Of a stretch of DNA of 33,994 bases, positions 16,314-24,809 are shown one piece after another. Made by a program: the position numbers and the translations under genes. The notes under the pieces are model-generated. The model searched no databases. It saw only the letters and a program-made list of their open reading frames with translations, and was not told the origin of the DNA. The stretch comes from Myxococcales bacterium (GTDB taxonomy: Bacteria; Myxococcota; Polyangia; Polyangiales; Polyangiaceae): the NCBI GenBank assembly GCA_003151595.1, contig PLXW01000031.1:1-33994 (forward strand), read 5' to 3'. The first letter of the stretch is position 1. The number at the start of each line of letters is the position of its first letter.

Positions 16314-18182
16314 GTGATTCGCCGAACCGCGCTTCCGATCGCCGTGTTGACCGTGTCCGTCGCGCTCGCCGCGTGCGGCGCCCCCGCCCCTTCCAATGGC
16401 ACCTCCGACGCGCCGAGGAGCGGGACGACGCTCGAAGCGCGCGTGATCCTCGCGCAGCCGCTTGCGCACGGGCACTTCGACGCCAGCTCACCGCGCGCGC
16501 AGAAGGTCGACGGGCAGCTCACGGCGATGCTCGGTCACCCGCTCGCGTTCTATTTCGACGCCGCGCTCGTGCCGAAGTGGGAGGCCGATTTCCAGTCGCT
16601 GTCGATCGGCGCGCTCGAAGACGTCGCGCAGCGCCTCACGGTCCTCGCACGCGTAGAGCCGGCGATGTTCGCGTGGGCCGCGCCGCACCTCACGCGCATC
16701 GAGTGGGACTACGACGCGACAAAGGAATACGAAGAGGCGGAGCTCGACGCCGGCAAAGGGACGCTGCGCATTCAGCTCACCCCGAAGAGCGACGCCGTCA
16801 TCGCCGAGCACCAGCTCGAGTACGCCATCGGTCGCGCGTACGGGAAGACCCTGGCAGCGCGCTTCGCCGACGTCGATCCGAAGGGCCTCGGGCGGAGCGA
16901 CGACGATCGCTACTTCGAGTGGCTGACCGACTTCGCCTACGGCTACGAGACGGATCGTTTGCCGGCGAAGGCGGACGAAGAGATCGACGCGGCGAGGGCC
17001 AAGCAGATTCTCCGCCTGCTGCGCTACGCCGATGCGCTGCGCGGGAAAGGCGCCCCGGTCGAAGCGCGGGTCCGCGATTGGCTGGTTACGCCGTCGCGTT
17101 ATTTCGATCAGGCCCGCGGCAGCGCGCCCGATGCCGTCGTCGCGGCTCCCGCATCGCATCCGTTTCATCTCGCCGAGGTGGCGTGGACCGCGTGGCTGGC
17201 GCGCACGATCGACTCGCTCCCGGATAGCGATCAAGAGCGCGTGATGGAAGACGTCACGAGCGCACGCGAGCGAACCGGCGCGATCAAGGCGGGCGCGTAC
17301 CCCGGCTTCGACAACGTCGCGTACGCGCTACGCGTCGCCGATCGCTGGCGCCGCGCCGGTCACCCGAGCACGCGCGACGACGACGACAAGAAGAACCACG
17401 ACCGCAACGAGCTGTTCGATCACGTCATCGCGCCGATCGACTTCCCGCCCGACGAGCGCACCGGCTGCAGTCGCTCCGACGCGCTCTTCTACGCGGACGT
17501 GGCGAGCGACGCGAAGACGCGCGACCTCGTGCTGGCCGACGTCTTCGCGCGCAAAGATCCGGCGTGGGAAAAGACGGTGCTCGCGAACCTGCTCGGCGTC
17601 GAGGCCCAGGACGCCGTCTTCGCGCTGTGGAAGCGGAGCGAGTCGGACGACGCCGCGTTTCATGTCGCGCTGCGCGTGCTCGCGGGGCACGTCGATGGGT
17701 GCTCGTTCGCCGAGGCCGACATCTTCGATCAGCTCCCGCGGCTATGGCGCTCGCATCCGCGATCGCGCGGACCGCTCCTCTTTCTGCTCTCGCGCTACGG
17801 CGGGGAGCGCGTGGGGTGGGATCACTTCGAGCGACTCTTCGACGCGAAGCTCGCGAAATCGGACGTCACGGCGTACCTCGCGGAAGAGCCGGATCCGTTT
17901 CAACACGTGCACTGGATGTGGCCCGCGTTCGCGCCGGGGTGGTCGCACGCCGACGTCGTCGTCGCGCGCCTCGACAGCTGGCTCACCGAGCACGTGCGCC
18001 GCTTCGACATGTGGGGCGGCGAGCTGGTGACGCTGGCCGAGGACATCTGCACCGACAAATCGCCGGCCGACTCCGCGAAGCTTCACGCCTGGCTCATGGC
18101 GCGCGTGAAGCTCCATCCGTCGGAGCAGCAGACGCTCGACTCGGCGCTCGAGAAGACCAAGCCCGGCGGCTGCGCGCCGTAG
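16314..18182 (+). CDS. large periplasmic or outer-membrane lipoprotein, unknown function
   Basis: 622 residues from GTG 16314. The signal peptide VIRRTALPIAVLTVSVALAAC has a clear lipobox (LAAC). The frame could open earlier (16185), but the added residues are Arg-rich and lack coding character. The mature protein is mainly acidic and alpha-helical with many Trp/Asp residues, one low-complexity DDDDKKNHDRN stretch near residue 360, and no motif I recognise. It may form helical repeats (inference). It is divergent from the metalloprotease and ends 7 bases from the convergent permease gene. Confidence 0.75.
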   Translation: MIRRTALPIAVLTVSVALAACGAPAPSNGTSDAPRSGTTLEARVILAQPLAHGHFDASSPRAQKVDGQLTAMLGHPLAFYFDAALVPKWEADFQSLSIGALEDVAQRLTVLARVEPAMFAWAAPHLTRIEWDYDATKEYEEAELDAGKGTLRIQLTPKSDAVIAEHQLEYAIGRAYGKTLAARFADVDPKGLGRSDDDRYFEWLTDFAYGYETDRLPAKADEEIDAARAKQILRLLRYADALRGKGAPVEARVRDWLVTPSRYFDQARGSAPDAVVAAPASHPFHLAEVAWTAWLARTIDSLPDSDQERVMEDVTSARERTGAIKAGAYPGFDNVAYALRVADRWRRAGHPSTRDDDDKKNHDRNELFDHVIAPIDFPPDERTGCSRSDALFYADVASDAKTRDLVLADVFARKDPAWEKTVLANLLGVEAQDAVFALWKRSESDDAAFHVALRVLAGHVDGCSFAEADIFDQLPRLWRSHPRSRGPLLFLLSRYGGERVGWDHFERLFDAKLAKSDVTAYLAEEPDPFQHVHWMWPAFAPGWSHADVVVARLDSWLTEHVRRFDMWGGELVTLAEDICTDKSPADSAKLHAWLMARVKLHPSEQQTLDSALEKTKPGGCAP

Positions 18183-18189
18183 TCACGCG

Positions 18190-19177
18190 TCAGGCCGCGC
18201 GACGGCGAAGGAGCGCGAGGAAGATCGGTCCGCCGACGAGCGCCGTGATGGCGCCCACCGGAGGCTCGGTATGGAGCACGCGGAAGAGCGTGCGCGCGAA
18301 GAGATCGCACGCCACGAGGACGATGCCCCCCGCGAACAGTGACGCCGGCAACAGCACGCGCGCGTCCGGTCCGACCACGCGACGGAGCGCGTGCGGGACG
18401 ATGAGGCCCACGAACCCGATGAGTCCCGTCGTGCTCACGATCGCGCCGACCACCAGCGAGCCGACGAGGAACGTGCGTCGCTCCAGCGCGCGGACGTCGA
18501 CGCCGAGGTGCTGCGCCGGCTCGTCGCCCAGCGCGAGGACGTTGAGGCGCGCGGCGTCGGCCAGCAGAATCGCGGCGCCGATCCCGACGTAGGCGGCGAC
18601 GCACGCCAGCGCGGTCACCGACGGCACGTCGAGAAAGCCCATCAGCCAGTAGAGGAGCTCCTGCGCCTTCGTCGCGCTCACGAGCGTCTTGATGAACGTG
18701 ATCGCCGCCGAGGCGATGGCGTTGACCACGATCCCCGCGAGCAAGATCGACGTGCTCGACGCGCGGTTCGTCGCGCGCGCCAGCCCATAGACGAGCGCCG
18801 TCGCCGCGAGCCCGCCGGCGAACGCTGCCAGCGGGACGATCGACGCGCCGAAGAGGGTCAGCGCGTTGACGCCGAGGACGAGCGCGATCGTCGCGCCCAG
18901 GGCCGCGCCCCCCGAGACGCCGAGGATGTACGGCTCGGCCAGCGGGTTGCGGAGGATCGCTTGAAACGCGACCCCCACGATCGCGAGGCCTCCTCCGGCG
19001 ATCGCCGCCAGGAGCACGCGCGGCAGGCGCACGCGGAGCGCGATCGTGCGATCGAGCGACGCAGGATCAAACAGCGCGCGCGCGAGCGAGATCGGCTCCG
19101 TCCCGTACGCGACCCCGACGGCGATGGCGACCGCGAGCCCCGCCGCGAAGAGCAGGACGAGCGCGCCACGCCTCGGC

Positions 19178-19197
<20 letters not shown>
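18190..19197 (-). CDS. FecCD/BtuC-type ABC transporter permease
   Basis: 335 residues and about 9-10 hydrophobic segments. Family signatures are clear: NPLAEPYILGVSGGAALGA near 85-103, the coupling region GLIGFVGLIVPHALRRVVG near 255-275, and EPPVGAITALVGGPIFL at the C-terminus. This family forms the channel for siderophore, haem or cobalamin import. Neither the binding protein nor the ATPase is in the window, so the substrate cannot be set and partners must lie elsewhere or be shared. The start at 19197 overlaps the coaX end by 20 bases, so it is co-transcribed with coaX. Confidence 0.92.
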
Positions 19198-19945
<748 letters not shown>

Positions 19946-19954
19946 GGATCACGC

Positions 19955-19965
19955 GCAGCGTATCA
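19955..19965 (-). promoter_or_regulatory. candidate -10 box (TACGCT) for coaX
   Basis: On the minus strand GATACGCT ends about 12 bases before the coaX ATG and overlaps the end of the upstream gene. The same GATACGCT stands before the plus gene at 32504. No -35 is evident. Confidence 0.3.
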
Positions 19966-22659
19966 CTGCTCCACTTTGACGGAACGGATCGCGTCCCCTT
20001 CCGCCAGCGCCCACCAGTCCCCTTCGGCGCGACCGACGCGCGCGTACTCACCGTCGAGGTGCGGGACGCGCGCCAGCGTGACGAAGAGCTGGCTCGATCC
20101 GGTGTCGCGACCGGCGAGCGCCACGCCGACGTCGAGCGCGCCGAATGGGACGGGCGAGGTCTCGCATCGAAGGAGCGTCCCCGCGCCGCCGTAGCCGTCG
20201 CCGTCGGGGTCGCCGAACTGCGCGACGAAACCGGGAACCACGCGGTGCACGACGATGCCGTCGTAGAAGCCCCCCTTCGCCAGCGCGACGAAGCGCGTGG
20301 CGGCGACGGGCGTGAGCGAGGGCTCGAAGACGATCACGAGATCGCCCGCGTCGGTGCTGAAGGTGACGCGCGTGTCGTGGGCGAGCGCGCGATCGATCTC
20401 CGGCGCGGCGGCTCCGGCGTCGGCGGGCGCGGGGCAGGCGGTGGCGTCGTCGCCCAGATCGCGCAGCGCCTTGGTGGCGCGCTCGCGCATGGTGGCGTTC
20501 GGATCCTGGCAGGCGAGCTTGGCCGCGGCGCGCGCGCGATCGAACGACGTGGCGACCGCGGCGTCGAGGAGCGCGGCGCGCGTCTCGATGAGATCCTCGG
20601 GCCACGCGCGATCGAGCGCCGCGCCGAGCGCCTGCGCGATCGCAGGGTCGAGCGCGCGCGCAGGGTTCGTCGACGGCGGCGGCGCAGAGGGATCGAGCGC
20701 CGCGCGTCGCTCGCGGTCTGCGAGCACCATCACGCGATCGGGGTGCGCGTGGATCACCTCCGCCGCCGTGGCCACGATGCCCCCCTTCTTCGCGGTGAGC
20801 GCCTCGGCCAGCGCCGCGCGCCCGACGTCCGCCAGCTCCGGATGATCGCCGATCGCTTCCAGCGCCGCCTCGCGCACCTTCACGTGATTGCTCTTCGTGA
20901 GCGCGCGCCACGCCACGCGACGATCGCCCACGAGCGAACGCTTGGTGAGCGCCGAGAGCCGCGCCCGCTCGGACGCCTCGCTCGACTCCGCGTCGCAGTG
21001 TTTCAAGACGTCGGAGTCGTATGCCCCCTTGGCCAGCGCCGCCGCCGCGCCGCACCGCAGCTCCGCCAGCCTTCGCCCGAGCGACACCGGCGGCGTCCCC
21101 GGCGCGGCCAGCGCCGCGAGCTGGAAGAGCGCCGGCTCGCTCTTCTTCGGCACGTCACTTCCGAGGGAAGCCACGAGCGACGTGAGCACGCCGTAGTCGT
21201 CGCCGCCGACGCGCGAGATCTCGAGCGGGTCCTTGCTCGGCACGAGCTGCGCGAGCGCGTCGGCCGCCGCGGCGTGTCCGTCGTCGCCCAGCGCACGAAG
21301 CGCCCGTGCCGCGTCCGCGCGCTCGGCCGGCGAGAACGAGTGATCGAGCACGATCCGCTCCACGTCGGGCACCGACGCCGATCCCGTTCGTCCGAGCGCG
21401 CGGACCGCGAACGCGCGCGCGACTCCGGCGTGCGCCATCTTCGTGAGCGCCGCCTTCGCCACGCGCGGCCCGAACGCGTCGGGCACGCGCTCCAGGCGCG
21501 CGAACGGATACAGCGCGGCTTCGTTCGACTGCGGCGACGTCGCGCCTTCGATCAGCGCGGTCATCGTCTCGTCGCCCAGCGCGCCGCGCTTCGCCGCGAC
21601 GTCACCGAGCGCGTACGCCGCAACGACGCTCCAGGCGTCGCGCCTCCGCACCAGCGCCGTCAGCGTCCCCTCGGCCGTCACCCCTCCGCATCGCCCAACG
21701 GCACGCGCGATCGCCTCGCGCACGTCGATCGCGTCGCGCGCGACGCTCGCCATCGTCGCGCTCCCCGCGTCGCCGTCGAACGAGATCGCTCGCGCCGCGA
21801 GCGCGTGCACGTACGCCTCTTCGTGCCCCTTGCACGCCATGCCCAGCCCGTAGGCGCCCCACGCCGCGACCACGGCGTCCTCGTCTTCGAGCGCGCGCAG
21901 GAGCCCCTCGGCGCCCTCCGCGTCTTCGATCCGCGCCAGCGCGCGGGCGGCGCATCGGCGCGCATCGACGTCGTGGCTCGCGCGCGCGGCCGGCGAGACG
22001 TCCTTCGCGCGCCGTCGATCTTCCGCGCGCGCGATGTCCTTCGCGTCGATGACCGGCGGCGCATCGGCGTCCACGCTGGTCACGGGCGCGTTCTCTTGAT
22101 GCCCCTTCGCGCAACCGAGCACCGACACCGCGACGAGCATCACCACCAGCGTCGCCAGCATCCGCTCCCGCATCCGGATCCAGGCCCGCGTCGTCCAGCG
22201 GTCGTCGCGCTCGCCCGCCGAGATTCGCTCCACGACCTCCAGCCCCTCGGCCTCGAAACACTTCGCCGCGCGCGGCAGGTGCCAGACACACGTGACGATC
22301 GCCACGCGACCGATCCCGCGCTTCGCGCACTGCGCCGCCACGAACCGCGCGTTCTCGCGCGTGGTGAACGACAACCGCTCCCGCACGATGCACGCCTCGG
22401 GAACGCCGAGCGCCACCAGCGCGCCCGCCATCGCGTCGGCCTCCACCCGCCCGTCCCAGACCCGCCCGCCGCTCACGATGACGACGCGCTCTCGGCTCGC
22501 GCTCCACGCCTTCGCCGCCGCCGCGACGCGCCTGGCCGCCGCCCCCTCCCCCAGGCCCGTCGCGCCGGAGTGCGCGGCCACCGAGCACCCCAGGACGACG
22601 AGCGGACAATGGCCTGTTGACGATCTCGCCTCGGGGGGCTTATCACGAAGTTTCGTCAT
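19963..22659 (-). CDS. DUF218 + lipoprotein HEAT-repeat + cyclophilin fusion
   Basis: 898 residues from ATG 22659. Residues about 15-150 are a DUF218 (YdcF/SanA-like) domain: LVVLGCSV, VIVSGG, T-x-ENA, WHLPRA. Without any stop the frame runs into what looks like a complete lipoprotein start: MRERMLATLVVMLVAVSVLGC (M163, Cys183). Then come alpha-helical HEAT-like repeats (about 215-740) and a C-terminal cyclophilin-type peptidyl-prolyl isomerase (about 750-898; GDLVIVFEP, FVALAKGGFYDGIVVHRVVPGF, GSSQLFVTL). Either this is a true fusion anchored by the middle segment, or translation restarts at 22173 or 22161 and makes a separate HEAT-cyclophilin lipoprotein. The cyclophilin should help fold exported proteins (family knowledge). 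Confidence 0.82.
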   Translation of the reverse strand: MTKLRDKPPEARSSTGHCPLVVLGCSVAAHSGATGLGEGAAARRVAAAAKAWSASRERVVIVSGGRVWDGRVEADAMAGALVALGVPEACIVRERLSFTTRENARFVAAQCAKRGIGRVAIVTCVWHLPRAAKCFEAEGLEVVERISAGERDDRWTTRAWIRMRERMLATLVVMLVAVSVLGCAKGHQENAPVTSVDADAPPVIDAKDIARAEDRRRAKDVSPAARASHDVDARRCAARALARIEDAEGAEGLLRALEDEDAVVAAWGAYGLGMACKGHEEAYVHALAARAISFDGDAGSATMASVARDAIDVREAIARAVGRCGGVTAEGTLTALVRRRDAWSVVAAYALGDVAAKRGALGDETMTALIEGATSPQSNEAALYPFARLERVPDAFGPRVAKAALTKMAHAGVARAFAVRALGRTGSASVPDVERIVLDHSFSPAERADAARALRALGDDGHAAAADALAQLVPSKDPLEISRVGGDDYGVLTSLVASLGSDVPKKSEPALFQLAALAAPGTPPVSLGRRLAELRCGAAAALAKGAYDSDVLKHCDAESSEASERARLSALTKRSLVGDRRVAWRALTKSNHVKVREAALEAIGDHPELADVGRAALAEALTAKKGGIVATAAEVIHAHPDRVMVLADRERRAALDPSAPPPSTNPARALDPAIAQALGAALDRAWPEDLIETRAALLDAAVATSFDRARAAAKLACQDPNATMRERATKALRDLGDDATACPAPADAGAAAPEIDRALAHDTRVTFSTDAGDLVIVFEPSLTPVAATRFVALAKGGFYDGIVVHRVVPGFVAQFGDPDGDGYGGAGTLLRCETSPVPFGALDVGVALAGRDTGSSQLFVTLARVPHLDGEYARVGRAEGDWWALAEGDAIRSVKVEQ

Positions 22660-22802
22660 AGCTGTGACTGCTCGCGTGGAGCATCGCACCGCATCGCAAG
22701 AGATGGGGTGCACGTCCGAGCAGTAGCGAAGACGCTCTTCGTTTCGGACGCCTCTTCGTTGTGGACGAGAGCGCCCGCGCCCGACGACACTTGGAGTCGA
22801 GA

Positions 22803-23645
22803 ATGCAGATCACCTTCTGGGGCGTGCGCGGCAGCATCCCCACGCCGGGACCCGACACCGTCGGCATCGGCGGGAACACGAGCTGTGTGGAGCTCCGTGC
22901 GGGGAAGGCACTCCTCGTGTTCGACGGCGGCACCGGTCTGCGCCTCCTGGGCAAGAAGCTCCTCGCGGAGATGCCCATCACGGCGCACATCTTCTTCAGC
23001 CACGTTCATTGGGACCACATCCAGGGGTTCCCGTTCTTTGATCCCGCGTTCGTCAAAGGCAACACCATCCACCTTTACGGTGGGAACAACGTCACGCGCA
23101 CGCTCGAAGAGACGCTCGCCGGTCAGATGGACCATCCGAGCTTCCCGGTGCACCTCGCCGACATGGCGGCGAAGATGACGTTCAACGACCTCCACGAAGA
23201 CCAGAAGCTCGAGCTCGACGACGGCATGGGCGGCAAGGCGGTCATCAGCACCGGCCGCGGGAATCATCCGAACGGCGTCTGGCTCTATCGCGTCGACCAC
23301 GCCGGCAAGTCGATCGTCTACGCGACCGACACCGAGCACACGAAAGAGGTCGACCCGAACCTCGTGAAGATCGCCTCGGGCGTCGACGTGCTCATCTACG
23401 ACGCGCAGTACACCCCCGAGGAGTACGACGGCACCTCCGGCAAGGGCGGCTCGAAGGTCGGCTGGGGGCACAGCACGTTCACCGCCGCGGTCGAGATCGC
23501 GAAGGCGGCGAAGGTGAAGAAGCTCGTCCTCTTCCATCACGACCCGCTGCAGAACGACGACGCCGTCCGCGCGAAAGAGAAGCGCGCGCAGGCGATGTTC
23601 CCGAACGCGGTCGCGGCGTACGAAGGGCTCACGATCGACCTCTGA
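22803..23645 (+). CDS. MBL-fold metallo-hydrolase (PhnP/RNase Z-like)
   Basis: 280 residues. It opens with the typical FWGVRGSIPTPG strand. Metal-binding residues are present: HVHWDH (HxHxDH), a GNHPNGV histidine, ATDTEH with the bridging Asp, and FHHDP near the C-terminus. The cytosolic family includes PhnP phosphodiesterase and related phosphoesterases; the substrate here is unknown. The start at 22803 is supported by GGAG six bases upstream; a frame from 22761 adds 14 unlikely residues. It is divergent from the DUF218-fusion gene and separated by 285 bp from the sigma factor gene. Confidence 0.9.
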   Translation: MQITFWGVRGSIPTPGPDTVGIGGNTSCVELRAGKALLVFDGGTGLRLLGKKLLAEMPITAHIFFSHVHWDHIQGFPFFDPAFVKGNTIHLYGGNNVTRTLEETLAGQMDHPSFPVHLADMAAKMTFNDLHEDQKLELDDGMGGKAVISTGRGNHPNGVWLYRVDHAGKSIVYATDTEHTKEVDPNLVKIASGVDVLIYDAQYTPEEYDGTSGKGGSKVGWGHSTFTAAVEIAKAAKVKKLVLFHHDPLQNDDAVRAKEKRAQAMFPNAVAAYEGLTIDL

Positions 23646-23930
23646 GCTCCCGCCCTTCGAACTGAGCCGTCATCTCCCTTCGGTCGCTCCTACGCTTGCT
23701 GCCCGGCTTTCGCCGGTCAGAGCTCGGAGCCTCAGTCCGATCGCGCAATCCTTTCGTTTCGCCCTTCAAGGACGAGATCACGTTTCGCGTCCGCAACGGG
23801 CTCGAAGGCGAATCGTCGCGAAAAGACGCGGGATCGTGCGTGGCACTCCCCCTGCAAACGCGCGTCTGCAGGACAGCGCTCGCTCGATCGGTTCGCCGAC
23901 GGGAACCCCTGCGCGACTCCTGGAGGAACT
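23646..23930 (+). promoter_or_regulatory. intergenic region before the sigma factor gene
   Basis: 285 bp without a gene. It carries an inverted -24/-12-like site at 23841-23856 (listed separately) followed by about 64 bases of leader before GTG 23931. Nothing else recognisable is seen. Confidence 0.5.
23841..23856 (+). promoter_or_regulatory. candidate sigma-54 promoter for the RpoH-like gene
   Basis: TGGCACTCCCCCTGCA keeps TGGCAC and TGC with the exact 10-base GG-GC spacing; mismatches are T for R and C for the first T of TTGC. Transcription would begin near 23867. Confidence 0.6.
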
Positions 23931-24758
23931 GTGGGATCGATGTTCGAAGGGGGCGCGCTGCGCGTCTATAGGAACAGCCTTTCAAACGTCCACCCCCTCG
24001 ATCGCGAGGCGGAGCGGAAGCTCGCCAAGCGGTGGATCAAAGGGGACCTGAAGGCGGGCGAGAAGCTGGTCGAGGCGTGCTTGCCGTTCGTGATCTCGAT
24101 CGCGCTCGAGTACCGCCGCTGGGGCGTGCCGCTGGAGGACATCATCCAGCAAGGGAACATCGGGCTCCTGCGCGCGGCGCGGAAGTTCGATCCTGCGCGC
24201 GAGTGCCGGCTGGCGACGTACGCGGTGTACTGGATTCGCGCGGAGATTCGCGAATACGTGGTGCGCGCGTACCGCGTGGTTCGCCTGGGGACGACGAAGG
24301 CGGAGCGGCGAGCGCTGCGCGCCTATCGGACGACCAAGGAGAGCGATCCGGAGAAGCTCGCGGCCGTGTCCGGGCTCTCGAAGGAGCGCGTCGAGCAGCT
24401 GCTGCCGCTGCTCGTGGCGCGCGAGTCGAGCCTCGACGCGAGCACGAACGACATGGGGCCCGCGGTCGAGCGCCTCGCGGCGAACGACGCTTCACCCGAA
24501 GAAGATGCCGGCGCGAAAGAATCGCGCGATCGGGCGAGGGTCGCGGTGGCCGATGCGCTGAAGGGGCTGAGCGATCGCGAGCAGCTCATCGTGCGCGAGC
24601 GGATGATGAGCGATGAGCCTGCAACGTTGCAGAAGCTCGGCGACATCCTCGGCGTGAGCAAGGAGCGCGTGCGGCAGCTCGAGGAGCGTGCGCGTGGAAA
24701 GTTGCGCATCGAGCTGGAAGCGCTGCGCGAAGACGCGATGGCGCTCGGAGTCGCATAG
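23931..24758 (+). CDS. RpoH-like (sigma-32 type) RNA polymerase sigma factor
   Basis: 275 residues. Region 2 (about 45-113: LVEACLPFVISIALEYR ... DIIQQGNIGLLRAARKFDP ... ATYAVYWIRAEIREYV) and region 4 (about 205-265: LSDREQLIVRERM ... TLQKLGDILGVSKERVRQLEERA) are intact. The segment RVVRLGTTKAERRALRAYR (115-133) corresponds to the RpoH box region of heat-shock sigma factors, in diverged form. The role is probably control of a stress regulon; heat shock is not proven. The start is GTG 23931, with GGAGG four bases upstream, or ATG 23940. A candidate sigma-54 promoter precedes it, suggesting a sigma cascade. Confidence 0.85.
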   Translation: MGSMFEGGALRVYRNSLSNVHPLDREAERKLAKRWIKGDLKAGEKLVEACLPFVISIALEYRRWGVPLEDIIQQGNIGLLRAARKFDPARECRLATYAVYWIRAEIREYVVRAYRVVRLGTTKAERRALRAYRTTKESDPEKLAAVSGLSKERVEQLLPLLVARESSLDASTNDMGPAVERLAANDASPEEDAGAKESRDRARVAVADALKGLSDREQLIVRERMMSDEPATLQKLGDILGVSKERVRQLEERARGKLRIELEALREDAMALGVA

Positions 24759-24778
24759 TCGGCAACTCGCGCCTTTCC

Positions 24779-24806
24779 GGGGTCGGCTGCTAGGCTGACC
24801 GACCCC
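24779..24806 (+). other. hairpin-forming inverted repeat between sigma gene and S41 gene
   Basis: GGGGTCGG (24779-24786) and CCGACCCC (24799-24806) form an 8-bp perfect stem with a 12-base loop containing TAGGCT. It ends three bases before the ATG at 24810. It has no T-run, so it is not a classic terminator; it could be an operator or simply overlap the promoter. Confidence 0.5.
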
Positions 24807-24809
24807 CTC

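Noticed and set aside
20059..22620. 853-codon frame on the plus strand
   Set aside because: Arg-rich shadow of the DUF218/HEAT/cyclophilin gene; no recognisable domain.
24779..24806. Intrinsic terminator after the sigma factor gene
   Set aside because: The stem lacks a T-run and ends three bases before the next ATG; it more likely overlaps a promoter or operator.
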